Of a DNA stretch of 48,925 nt, positions 1-8,390 are shown piece by piece (within the stretch, counting starts at the first letter, position 1; every line of letters begins with the position of its first letter). The stretch is taken from positions 1 to 48,925 of the forward strand of contig CAKQBK010000009.1 in NCBI GenBank assembly GCA_934216155.1, given 5' to 3'. The position numbers and the translations under genes were made by a program. This DNA is from an uncultured Dialister sp. GTDB taxonomy: Bacteria; Bacillota; Negativicutes; Veillonellales; Dialisteraceae. The notes under the pieces were generated by a model, which was not told where the DNA came from, made no database searches, and was given only the letters and a program-made list of their open reading frames with translations.

Positions 1-361
1 GAAAAATGGGCCAATTTTTGCTCCGATTTGGGAGCAGATGTTGTTTTTAGAAAAGTGTATTAACGAGCAGCCACTACGTATCACATACAGGTTTATGGTT
101 TACATCCCAAGTTCAAATAGAAACAATCCACCGTGTAGAAATCGTCATTGGTTTACGGTTTATTTTCCCTTAAACCAATGAGGCTTCCTTTTTTACAAAT
201 TATTGTCATATATGAGCTCGGCACATAAACCAATACTTGTAGTATAATTATAAACAATACCTAGCCATTGTGCTATAGAGAATTGATTGATGGTTAACGG
301 TTGACGGTTTACTGTTAACTGTCAACCGTCAACTGTTAACCAACACGAAGGAGAAAGAAAT
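1..361. other. Intergenic leader with inverted GGTTAAC/GGTTGAC heptamers
   Basis: I see no gene here. Short GGTTTAYGGTTTA copies occur around 90-165. At 291-340 a run of GGTTAAC and GGTTGAC heptamers is followed by its inverse (GTCAACC, GTTAACC), so the RNA would fold into a hairpin ending about 20 nt before the start codon of the next gene. The ribosome site AAGGAG lies at about 348. Confidence 0.6.
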
Positions 362-1126
362 ATGACCCAATACGCATTCATCACTGGCGCCACCAGCGGC
401 ATTGGTTTGGCTACGGCCAAAGCGTTAGCAGCCAAGAAATATGATTTGGTTTTGGCTGCCAGAAATACAGAAAAATTACAGCAGGTGAAAGAAACTATTT
501 CTACTACCTACGGGGTGCAAGTGACCACGTACACCTTGGATGTGCAGAAGAAAGAGGACATCCACCAAGTGGTGACCGATTGCTTAGCCCAATTCGGTGC
601 TCCCGATGTGCTGATCAATGATGCGGGGCTCGCTCGCGGGCTGGAACCTTATGGCGAAACCAACGAAGAGGATATTCTTCAAATGATTGATACCAATATC
701 AAAGGGCTGTTCCTCATGACTCGGGCCTTCCTTCCGTCCATGCTGGAAAGAAATAAGGGTCACATCGTCAATATGGGATCCACCGCCGGTCTCTATGCTT
801 ACGCCGGTGCTGCCGTATATTGCGCCACCAAAGCGGCAGTGAAAACCTTCAGCGATGGTATCCGCATCGATGTCATTGATAGCGATATCAAAGTCACCAC
901 CATCCAGCCAGGCATTGTAGAAACACCATTCAGCGAAGTCCGTTTCCACGGCGATACCGAAAGAGCTGCTAAAGTGTACGAAGGCATCGATGCCCTGCAA
1001 GCAGAAGACATTGCCGACATCATCGCCTTCGCGGTGGATCGCCCGAAGCGGGTACAAATCAGCGACATCGTCATCATGGCAAACCAGCAGGCAACGGGGT
1101 TTATGGTGTCGAAGAAGAAAAAGTGA
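362..1126 (+). CDS. SDR-family NAD(P)-dependent oxidoreductase (YdfG-like)
   Basis: A 254-residue classical short-chain dehydrogenase/reductase, probably cytosolic. The cofactor glycine motif TGATSGIG is at residues 8-15, an NDAG variant of the NNAG motif at 86-89, the catalytic Ser at about 140 (NMGS), and Tyr153/Lys157 in YCATK. The C-terminal half (PGIVETPFSEVRF) resembles the YdfG group, which oxidises L-allo-threonine/serine or reduces malonic semialdehyde using NADP. The substrate is inferred only from that resemblance. The start is supported by AAGGAG about 8 nt upstream. The gene stands alone: repeats lie on both sides and the downstream neighbour is convergent. Confidence 0.88.
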   Translation: MTQYAFITGATSGIGLATAKALAAKKYDLVLAARNTEKLQQVKETISTTYGVQVTTYTLDVQKKEDIHQVVTDCLAQFGAPDVLINDAGLARGLEPYGETNEEDILQMIDTNIKGLFLMTRAFLPSMLERNKGHIVNMGSTAGLYAYAGAAVYCATKAAVKTFSDGIRIDVIDSDIKVTTIQPGIVETPFSEVRFHGDTERAAKVYEGIDALQAEDIADIIAFAVDRPKRVQISDIVIMANQQATGFMVSKKKK

Positions 1127-1137
1127 CTGGTGACTGC

Positions 1138-1364
1138 AATGCTGTTAAGTTAAGGATTTGCGTTAGTAGACATGACTCCGCTAGTGGTGACAGGCTCCAA
1201 AGTTGCTAAGGTTTCTCAGGCTGCTCAGGTTCTCCGAATGTGCCGGTAGACGCTAGCGTCATTAGCTCATTCGAGAAACGTGAGAAACCTAAGTAGCCTG
1301 AGAAACCTGAGTAACCTTTGCATCAACAGAAATCATCGCATATTTCGCTTAACTTAATGACATT
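1138..1364. repeat. 227-bp inverted-repeat element, copy 1
   Basis: The ends are AATGCTGTTAAGTTAAG and its near inverse CTTAACTTAATGACATT. Inside are 9-mer arms (CAGGTTNCT-type on the left, the inverse on the right) around a centre containing GACGCTAGCGTC. The same element recurs at 9870, 19057 and 41720 with exactly the same length. There is no open reading frame, so it would be non-autonomous if mobile. Confidence 0.85.
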
Positions 1365-1637
1365 AACTCGTGACTGGGGACTAGGGATTTGGAAAAGGTT
1401 ATTATTCTGCTAATTTCCTTTTTCAAACATAGCATACACACCGCCTTTCACAAGGTTAAAAGGGTTATAAAAGGTTATGAGACTTCCGTAAATCTCATAA
1501 CCTTCTATAACCCTTTTGATTTTGATTTGAATGAAATTGTTAGTCAATCCGTAGCAGCCATATATAACCCGCCCGAAGGGCTAACCTTTTATCATTCCGC
1601 TTTACATGATAAGTAACAATAGCCCGTTTTACCGCTA
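1365..1637. repeat. GGTTAT-type palindrome between convergent genes
   Basis: About 1458-1515 holds AGGGTTATAAAAGGTTATGAG and its inverse (CTCATAACC, TATAACCCTT), a strong hairpin. A CGAAGGGCTAACC tail follows at 1572-1590. A 75-residue reading frame across this hairpin looks like chance. The position fits transcription termination for the SDR gene and the convergent antiporter gene, but the T-tracts are weak. Confidence 0.55.
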
Positions 1638-3125
1638 CTAGTTCGCCTTAAACTTCAAGCAGTAGAACTGGATGGCCAACATAATCACCAGGGCGGAGAG
1701 GCCGCCTACCAGGGCATTTCCTGTGAATCCGTCGATGATATAGCCGATGAAGCAGCTGACGGTGACAACCATCACGTAAGGAATCTGGGTGGATACGTGG
1801 TCGATGTGGTGGCACTGGGCGCCGGCCGAAGCCAGAATGGTGGTATCAGAAATCGGGGAAATATGATCGCCACCTACAGAACCAGCCAGAACAGCGGCTA
1901 CGGTCATGACCATAAGGCTCTGGTCGTTATTGACAATAGCCAGTACAATCGGAATCAGAATACCGAAAGTGCCCCAGGAGGTACCGGTGGCAAAAGCCAG
2001 ACCCATAGCTACGATGAAGAACACCGCCGGAAGCATAATGGCAACGGTGGCATTGTCGCTCACCACGCTGCCCACATAGCCGCCGATGTTCAGATATTCT
2101 TTACCTACCACACCGGACAGGGTCCACGCCAGAGTCAGAATCATGATGGCAGAAGTCATCTGTTTGAACCCTTCTACAAAGCAGCTGCAGAACTGGTTGA
2201 AAGACAAAATTCTTCTTGGAATATACAGAATGAAGGTAAATACCAAGGCGATGAAGGAACCAATGACCAGCCCTTTGGCAGATTCGCAATCCGCAAACGC
2301 ATCGGCCACGCCTTTTCCTTCCATAATACCGCCGGTATAAAGCATACCGAAAATACATCCTCCGATGAGAACCAGCAGTGGCAGAATGAGGTCGATAATC
2401 TTGCCATGACCGACCGGTGCGGTATTTTCATCTTCTGCGTATTCTGCAGGAATCACCAAAGTGCCGCCGCTTTTCTTTTCAAAAGCAGCCATACGGGAGA
2501 AATCTTTGCCGGACCAAATCAGAACCAGCATGAAAATCATGGTGAGCCATGCATAGAGGTTCATCGGAATGGTGGACAAGAAAAGAGCAAATCCATCGAT
2601 ATCGCTGCCTTCCGGAAGAGACGAAGTCACTGCTGCCGCCCAGCTGGACACAGGCGCAATGATACAAATCGGTGCGGCGGTGGCATCGATGATGTAGGCC
2701 AACTTCGCACGGGTGACTTTGAATCGATCCGTCACCGGACGCATAACAGTGCCTACAGTGAGGCAGTTGAAATAGTCATCAATAAAAATAAGAATGCCCA
2801 GAATCATGGTGACGAAAAGAGAACTCCGCTTGCCCTTGATGGTGCGGGCCGCATAATCCCCATAGGCCTGGGACGCACCAGATTTTTGAATGGCAGCCAC
2901 CATGATGCCCAAAAGCACCAGGAACACCAGAATATACACATTGCCGCCTACTTTATCGGACATGATGCCAAACATGGTATCAATGGCCCCCAGCAGGCTG
3001 AAGCCGGAGAACATGAACGCTCCCATAAAAATACCGATAGCCAGTGACATATATACTTCTTTCGTCACCAAAGCCAGAATGATTGTCACCACTGGTGGCA
3101 GCAGCGACCATACCGTTTCACTCAT
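1638..3125 (-). CDS. NhaC-family Na+/H+ antiporter
   Basis: A 495-residue polytopic inner-membrane protein, normal for the NhaC family (about 460-530). It begins with a hydrophobic segment (LLPPVVTIILALVTKEV) and has about 11-12 membrane segments. The family signature FIDDYFNCLTVGTVMRPVTD is at about 114-133, and a second conserved block near 395-440 includes the GTSWGTFGIL and HISPISDTT motifs. NhaC members exchange Na+ for protons or for organic acids (MleN type); the exact substrate cannot be read. The ribosome site AAGGAGAGG precedes the ATG. Upstream (about 3185-3190) a TATAAT-like -10 is visible without a convincing -35. Confidence 0.88.
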   Translation of the reverse strand: MSETVWSLLPPVVTIILALVTKEVYMSLAIGIFMGAFMFSGFSLLGAIDTMFGIMSDKVGGNVYILVFLVLLGIMVAAIQKSGASQAYGDYAARTIKGKRSSLFVTMILGILIFIDDYFNCLTVGTVMRPVTDRFKVTRAKLAYIIDATAAPICIIAPVSSWAAAVTSSLPEGSDIDGFALFLSTIPMNLYAWLTMIFMLVLIWSGKDFSRMAAFEKKSGGTLVIPAEYAEDENTAPVGHGKIIDLILPLLVLIGGCIFGMLYTGGIMEGKGVADAFADCESAKGLVIGSFIALVFTFILYIPRRILSFNQFCSCFVEGFKQMTSAIMILTLAWTLSGVVGKEYLNIGGYVGSVVSDNATVAIMLPAVFFIVAMGLAFATGTSWGTFGILIPIVLAIVNNDQSLMVMTVAAVLAGSVGGDHISPISDTTILASAGAQCHHIDHVSTQIPYVMVVTVSCFIGYIIDGFTGNALVGGLSALVIMLAIQFYCLKFKAN

Positions 3126-3240
3126 TGTATCAACCCTCTCCTTGTTTTACTACGGTCACGCTAAACCGCTATAGTTTGCTTTTCATTATACAACAAATAG
3201 GGCTGTTGCGGGGTAATTTTTTTCACTCTAGCAGTTAAGA

Positions 3241-3460
3241 ATTTAGCTAAGAGTGAGGAGTGAGGAATTAGGAGTGAGGAGTGCAGGTAGCGGCGCAACA
3301 TAATTTGGAAGCGCCGCAAATAATAAATAAAAAGCGGTATGCATAATAAGTAATGATTATACTTATCATGCATACCGTCTTTTATTATTAAAGTGGGTAT
3401 TGGGGCGCTTCTTAAGTTGTGCGCCCCTTCCAACACTCCTCACTCCTAACTCCTCACTGC
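3241..3460. terminator. Heptamer inverted repeat enclosing a bidirectional terminator
   Basis: The outer arms are GAGTGAGGAGTGAGG (3249 on) and CTCCTCACTCC (3434 on). Inside, GCGCCGC/GCGCCCC arms surround a hairpin at 3319-3385: AAAAAGCGGTATGCAT, a loop, then ATGCATACCGTCTTTT, with A-runs before and T-runs after. It sits between the antiporter and phosphatase genes, both on the minus strand, and would end the phosphatase mRNA-side or the opposite direction equally well. Confidence 0.6.
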
Positions 3461-4752
3461 TTTTTCACCACGGTCCGATGTAACTCTGTTCCATCTGGCA
3501 AATACCCGGTCAGTACCAACTGGTCGTCGGTGGCTTCCAGGACGGTGTAGTTGTCTGTTTCTGGCTGGGGCGCTACGTATTCATCCAGAGCATGGTCTTT
3601 CCACAGTCCCGGATAGCGAACGTTGCCGCCTAGGCCCAGGATGACGTAGGTGGGGCCTTTCGGATCCCGTTTGAAATCGTAAATGTGTCCCCGATCGCGG
3701 TAGGTATGGAGATGAGCAGAGAGGACCAAGTCCACTCCTGTTTCATCGAAAATCGGCATGAAGGTCTTTCCTTCGTCAGAGAAACCTTCTTCTCGATGAG
3801 GGCGATTGGCATCGGCGAAACCATACTGCAGGGGGTCTTTGTGCATCAGCACCACTTTCCATTTCTTTTTAGAGTTCTTGATATCCTGCGCCGCCCAAGT
3901 TTTCTGTTTTTCAAACAAATCAGGCAGCCATTCCTGTTCTTCCACCAAAGACGTATCCAGCACAGTGAAATGAACATCGCCCCAATCGAAAGAGTAGTAG
4001 TGATTTTTCATCGTAGCTTCTTTGTTATCCGGAAGTTCGAAATGGGCCACATAGCGCTCTGGCAAAGCCATTTTCCAATCCATGGAATACGCTTCATGGT
4101 TACCAATAGCCGGCACCACCGGGATTTCAGAAATCGTAGGACTTACCGTTCTAAACCACGCCTGCCACTGGTATTCATCCTGCCCATTGTCCACAATATC
4201 CCCCAGATCGATGAAGAAATCCGCATCGGGGTTTCGCTTGGCCGCCCCTTGAAATAACTTCTCCCAATCAGAATAATCAGAACTCTGGGAGTCGGACGTC
4301 ACAATGGCTTTAAAAGAACCACCGTTATCGGTCTTCATAGGATACCACTTGCTCACGGTGTCGCCCGTGCGGGTGCGGTATTCGTAAGTATTTCCTTTTT
4401 CCAATCCCGTCACATGGGCGGTGTAAATGTAACTGTCAGCGATACCATTATTTCCTTTATATGCCTTGGCATCGGCTTTCACGGACTGAATGGCCTCGCT
4501 ATCCTTCTTCCGGTACTCCAAAGTGCTGTCCTTCTCATTGGGCAGCTGCCACATGATGGTGCGGCCTTTCTCATTGTCCGCAGCCACCACCTGCCGCACC
4601 GCAAAGGGCTTCATGGTTTCCTTCACCGGGCCTGACGTAGCGGCGGATGCACTAGAAGAAGAGCCGCTCGTTCCCCCACATCCCGTCAAGGAAATAGCCA
4701 TTCCCGCCGCAACCAAAGCCGCCATCCAGGCTTTTTTATATTTGAATTTCAT
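3454..4752 (-). CDS. Purple-acid-phosphatase-like metallophosphoesterase, lipoprotein
   Basis: 432 residues. A lipoprotein signal (hydrophobic stretch to LTGCGG, lipid Cys25) points to a membrane-anchored exported enzyme. Residues about 45-140 look like the fibronectin-like N-terminal domain of purple acid phosphatases. The calcineurin-like fold follows, with metal-site motifs TSDSQ (Asp154), GDIVDNG (Asp185), GNHE (218-220), His304 (LMHKD) and SAHLHTYRD (His347, His349). In the first motif the usual DxH/DxG third residue is Gln156. The likely role is phosphate-ester hydrolysis outside the inner membrane; the natural substrate is unknown. AGGAG lies 7 nt before ATG. No functional partner is adjacent. 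Confidence 0.85.
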   Translation of the reverse strand: MKFKYKKAWMAALVAAGMAISLTGCGGTSGSSSSASAATSGPVKETMKPFAVRQVVAADNEKGRTIMWQLPNEKDSTLEYRKKDSEAIQSVKADAKAYKGNNGIADSYIYTAHVTGLEKGNTYEYRTRTGDTVSKWYPMKTDNGGSFKAIVTSDSQSSDYSDWEKLFQGAAKRNPDADFFIDLGDIVDNGQDEYQWQAWFRTVSPTISEIPVVPAIGNHEAYSMDWKMALPERYVAHFELPDNKEATMKNHYYSFDWGDVHFTVLDTSLVEEQEWLPDLFEKQKTWAAQDIKNSKKKWKVVLMHKDPLQYGFADANRPHREEGFSDEGKTFMPIFDETGVDLVLSAHLHTYRDRGHIYDFKRDPKGPTYVILGLGGNVRYPGLWKDHALDEYVAPQPETDNYTVLEATDDQLVLTGYLPDGTELHRTVVKKQ

Positions 4753-5347
4753 AGGTAGTCTCCTCTCTATTACAGGTTTCTCAGGTAACTCAGGTCACTC
4801 AAGTTTCTCAGGTTTCTCAAATAAGGTGATAACGCTAGGGAAACGCTGATTTAATCAAAGAATTTGGAATTATATGAATTTTTATCCAAAGCATCGTCAA
4901 GAAAATCCTTAAATAGCTCGTCGTCTATCCGCACGTTCGAGAAACCTGAGCAACCTGAGCAACCTTAGCAACCTGAGTAACCTGGATCCTCTAGCGAAAT
5001 AATAACAACTGACTCAAGCCCTTAACTTGACGATATCCCCTAGCCTCTATTTCTTGTGTTTAGTATAAAAGGAAATACCATCAATTGCCAATACCTATGC
5101 TTTATGTGGAAATATAACTGAAAGGCATATGTGAGCCCTTCGGGCAGGTTATATTTTCACACCACCGCTACAATCACTGATATTGACACCAAAAGCAAAA
5201 GGTTATAGAAGGTTATGCGTTTACCGGAAAATACATAACCCTTTATAACCTTTTATAACCCTTTGACAATTGATATCGGCTACCTGTTAGGTCAAGAAAT
5301 CAAAGAGATATAACCTTTACCTTACCTATTAGAAAAGCGAAATCAAT
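4753..5347. repeat. 9-mer hairpin and GGTTAT palindrome, no gene
   Basis: 4771-4830 carries about six CAGGTTNCT-type 9-mers and 4928-4984 their inverse (AACCTGAGC units), a hairpin with a long loop. 5195-5265 holds a GGTTATAGAAGGTTATG arm facing CATAACCCTTTATAACC. A CCCTTCGGGCAGGTTATATTT block is at 5138-5158. The leader of the phosphatase gene would include the first hairpin. Confidence 0.65.
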
Positions 5348-6085
5348 TCACTGTTTCTCCACTAAATACGCCCAATATTTCTTCGGCAGGAAGTTCCGCT
5401 GTAAGTCTGGGTTGAGACGTTCTTGGATGGCCATATGTTCATAATAACCTCGCCAGAGTTTTCGGAAGTTTTCTTCTTTTTCGCTATAGGTCAGGTTTTT
5501 GGCAAGCTGCGGCACTTCCACCAGCATAGTTTTTCCCCGTTCATACACCGCAGCAGTTTGGCGATTCACGTCATAAATGGCCCAGCGCTGGGAGGCCAGG
5601 CGGTCTTGAAAATGAACCGCCAGCACAGGGAGAATATTGTGGGTGGGATTGATGGTAGCAAAGAGCATGCCCTCTTCCAATTCGCTGAACCGGGTGATCC
5701 CACGGAATTTTTCTGTTTCATTGCCCACTTCCCGGCACATATCCAAAATGTCCTGCACCCAGTCCTCTTTCTGGTAGCGGTAAATAGATTTCTTTTTCCG
5801 GAACCCCTGTCGGATGAACTCGAAAAGTTTCATTTCCATCCCTTCCTCATCGGAAAGAAACGCTCGATAGAGCCAGCGCATGGCCCTCTTCCCACAGGCC
5901 TCTTCAAAAGCGATAGCCACCCGATCGGCCTTATCATAAGACGTTTCCACAATCATCTCAGCTCCAAAGAGCACCGGTTCACCACCCACCTTCCGAATCC
6001 CCTCCAACTGGCTGGTCCCGTGGTGATAAATTTCATAAATGGCGGTGAGAAAACCGGGATAGGACGCATCATATGTATAATACAT
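5348..6085 (-). CDS. Radical-SAM-linked DNA-metabolism protein (TIGR03915/DUF4130-like)
   Basis: 245 residues. The opening (MYYTYDASYPGFLTAIYEIY) and the WAIYDVNRQ and YEHMAIQERLNPDLQRNFLPKKYW blocks match the family that accompanies a putative DNA modification or repair radical SAM protein. The biochemical role is unknown. Two in-frame ATGs lie further upstream, but AGGA sits 8 nt before the third ATG and family members begin with this YxYD sequence, so I place the start at 6085. The radical SAM gene is just upstream on the same strand, about 260 bp away across a repeat hairpin. In some genomes this family is fused to a uracil-DNA-glycosylase domain; here it is not. Confidence 0.8.
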   Translation of the reverse strand: MYYTYDASYPGFLTAIYEIYHHGTSQLEGIRKVGGEPVLFGAEMIVETSYDKADRVAIAFEEACGKRAMRWLYRAFLSDEEGMEMKLFEFIRQGFRKKKSIYRYQKEDWVQDILDMCREVGNETEKFRGITRFSELEEGMLFATINPTHNILPVLAVHFQDRLASQRWAIYDVNRQTAAVYERGKTMLVEVPQLAKNLTYSEKEENFRKLWRGYYEHMAIQERLNPDLQRNFLPKKYWAYLVEKQ

Positions 6086-6117
6086 TATATTCATCCTCAT
6101 TTATTACGATATTGAAT

Positions 6118-6348
6118 AGTTAGGAGTGAGGAATTAGGAGTGAGGAGTGATGGAAGGGGCGCACAAATTATATAGCGCCCCAATACCCCATTTTTATAGG
6201 TTATTATTCTGCTGACTTCTATAGCAAAAAGGTTATAAAGGGTTATGCAATTCCGCTAGTGTCATAAGCCTTTATAAAAATTAGCGGCGCTTTATAAGTT
6301 GTGCGCCGCCACCACCACTCCTTACTCCTAACTCCTCACTCCTAACTA
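6118..6348. repeat. Heptamer-armed inverted repeat inside an operon gap
   Basis: The outer arms are TTAGGAGTGAGG units (6119-6150) and their inverse CTCCTAACTCCTCAC (6317-6346). Inside are GGGGCGCACAA / TTGTGCGCC arms and a central GGTTAT hairpin (6198-6275). It lies between two genes of one functional pair on the same strand. Confidence 0.75.
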
Positions 6349-6349
6349 T

Positions 6350-7594
6350 TTATTGTCCCTCAAACAGACTCATCTGATGTACCACTTGTGCTGCCTTTTT
6401 AGATACCAAAGCACTTCTGAGATCTGCCATATCGATATCCCCTGGGGCGTAGTATTTCCCATTGACGGTCATGAAATAGCGAGCTCGTTTCATGACAATG
6501 CCCATACGGGACAGGTTGGCGAAGGACAGGTTGCCGTAGCGGCGCATGCGGACAATGCGGAGGGCACTTTTCACGCCGATACCGGGAACGCGGAGAATCA
6601 TTTCGTAGGGCGCCCGGTTGATTTCCACAGGAAATAGTTCTCTGTGCCGCAAAGCCCAGGTGCACTTGGGGTCCAGTTCTTCATCGAAATTGGGCTGATT
6701 GGGCGTCAATATTTCCTCTGCCTCGAAATGATAAAACCGAAGCAACCAATCCGCCTGATAGAGCCGGTTCTCACGAATCAAAGGAGGTCGCTTGATGGCA
6801 GGGAGATTTTTCCCTTTCATGACCGGCACATAGGCGGAATAGTATACCCGCTTCAATGACGCTTTCTGATACAGCCCTTCTGTTAAGAGCAAAATTTGCC
6901 GATCGCTTTCCCCGCTGGCGCCCACAATGAGCTGGGTGGTCTGTCCGGCCGGAACGAAAGCAGGCGCTTTTTTGAAATGCTTCCGTTCTTCCTTGCTGGC
7001 CTGGATATTGTCCCGGAAATATTTCATAGGCTGCAAAATGGCATTTCGTGTTTTCTGCGGCGCCAGGAGTTGCAGCGATTTGGCTGACGGCAATTCGATA
7101 TTCACGCTCACTCGGTCCACCAGATGCCCCAATTCATTCAAAAGTTTTCCGTCCGTGCCAGGAATGCCTTTCATGTGGATGTATCCATTGAAATGTTCCC
7201 GCTCCCGAAGAAGCCGCGCCACTTGAATCAGCAGTTCCGTGGTATAGTCCGGCGAACGAATGATACCGGATGATAAAAAGAGCCCTTCAATGTAATTTCG
7301 TTTATAAAACTCCACCGTGAGCTGCACAATTTCTTCCGGCGTCAGCATAGCCCGCGGCGTATCATGGCTCCTGCGGTTCACACAGTACTCACAATCGTAA
7401 ATGCAGGAATTGGTCATCAGAATTTTCAAAAGCGATACACACCGCCCGTCTGCCGTCCAGGTGTGACAAATGCCACTGACGTGCCCATTGCCCAAACCTC
7501 CCGGCGTGTTGGCCCGACTGGAACCACTGGAAGAACAGGATACATCATATTTCGCCGCATCGGCTAAGATATTGAGTTTTTCAGAAAGTTCCAT
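6350..7594 (-). CDS. Putative DNA modification/repair radical SAM protein (TIGR03916-like)
   Basis: 414 residues. The radical SAM cluster motif is Cys64-x3-Cys68-x2-Cys71 (SCIYDCEYC), binding a [4Fe-4S] cluster that cleaves S-adenosylmethionine. The C-terminal part carries a helix-hairpin-helix (RVPGIGVKSALRIVRMRRYG, about 334-353), typical of non-specific DNA contact. Family knowledge ties it to a partner protein (the next gene downstream) and to a uracil-DNA-glycosylase-like domain; a UDG-superfamily gene lies about 25 kb away at 32311. The substrate and reaction are not established. AAGGCGG is the ribosome site. Confidence 0.87.
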   Translation of the reverse strand: MELSEKLNILADAAKYDVSCSSSGSSRANTPGGLGNGHVSGICHTWTADGRCVSLLKILMTNSCIYDCEYCVNRRSHDTPRAMLTPEEIVQLTVEFYKRNYIEGLFLSSGIIRSPDYTTELLIQVARLLREREHFNGYIHMKGIPGTDGKLLNELGHLVDRVSVNIELPSAKSLQLLAPQKTRNAILQPMKYFRDNIQASKEERKHFKKAPAFVPAGQTTQLIVGASGESDRQILLLTEGLYQKASLKRVYYSAYVPVMKGKNLPAIKRPPLIRENRLYQADWLLRFYHFEAEEILTPNQPNFDEELDPKCTWALRHRELFPVEINRAPYEMILRVPGIGVKSALRIVRMRRYGNLSFANLSRMGIVMKRARYFMTVNGKYYAPGDIDMADLRSALVSKKAAQVVHQMSLFEGQ

Positions 7595-8086
7595 AGGATC
7601 GCCGCCTTTCGGTTGGAAATAGGGAGTAGTAACTAGGGATTAGGTACTAAGGGTTCTGAGGGTTCTCAGGGTTCTCAGGGTTCTCAGGGTTCTCAAGGTT
7701 CTCAAGGTTCTCAAGGTTCTCGGGGTTCTCGAATGTGCCAGCAAACGTTATATGTTCATTCGCAAAACCAGATTGACGTTTATTATCATTATAGCTGTTT
7801 TAGTTATTTCTACTAGCGAACACTACTTAAAATATTAATTAGAGGCATTTCTTATCTATCGTCATTTCGACCGGTCGTATTTGTGCTTGATGATACAACA
7901 GTAATAAAACGCAATGTGTAGAAGAGTGGAGAAATGACGCGAGTGTTGATGCGATCGGATACACGTTCGACGAACCCTTAGAACCCTTAGAACCTTGGGC
8001 AGCCTGTGCCACCTGAGCAACCTGAGCAGCCTGTGCCACCTCACACCAACGTTCATATTTTGTAAAATAGACGTATCCTCTCTATC
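7595..8086. repeat. 9-mer array in a leader, then a partial CGTCATTTCGACCG repeat
   Basis: 7650-7735 carries about nine GGTTCTCAG-type 9-mers ending in CGAATGTGCC, only about 55 nt upstream of the radical SAM start codon and probably in its 5' leader; a TATAAT on the minus strand near 7790-7796 could be its -10. 7859-7935 holds the left part of a CGTCATTTCGACCG repeat, and 7966-8040 an inverse 9-mer arm. No gene is seen. Confidence 0.6.
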
Positions 8087-8279
8087 CGTCATTTCGACCG
8101 ATGGGATTTGTGCTTTCTGCTACTATCGGGTAGTTCAAGACCATGTTAGACAGAAGTGGAGAAATCTTGTGTCTCTTTCAATAATCTCGCTAGTGTCACA
8201 AGATTTCTCCACTTTTGTCCAACATGGTCACTTAAATCTTTTTTGATATTTAGCACGAATCCCATCGGTCGAAATGACG
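8087..8279. repeat. CGTCATTTCGACCG inverted repeat, copy 1
   Basis: The ends are CGTCATTTCGACCGATGGGA and its exact inverse ending GAAATGACG. Inner arms AGTGGAGAAATCTTGTG and CACAAGATTTCTCCACTT also pair, as do ACCATGTTAGACAGAAG and TTGTCCAACATGGT. Sister copies are at 13057, 24977 and 26651. Confidence 0.85.
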
Positions 8280-8390
8280 ATGATTGCCAGAGGCACAGGC
8301 AATAAACCTTGAGAACCTTCAGAACCCTTAGAACCCCTAGAACCTTGAGCAACTTGAGTAACCTGAGCCCCCTGTGCAACCTGTGCAGCC
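8280..8390. repeat. Inverse 9-mer arm abutting the ligase stop codon
   Basis: About nine AGAACCYTN/AGCAACCTG-type units run to the stop codon of the acyl ligase gene. Frames reading through it give repetitive peptides and are not genes. Confidence 0.7.

Noticed and set aside
1389..1616. A 75-residue frame downstream of the SDR gene
   Set aside because: It translates the GGTTAT palindrome and has no ribosome site.
1797..3047. A 416-residue open frame opposite the NhaC-family gene
   Set aside because: Antisense shadow; rich in His, Asn and Gln from reversed membrane codons.
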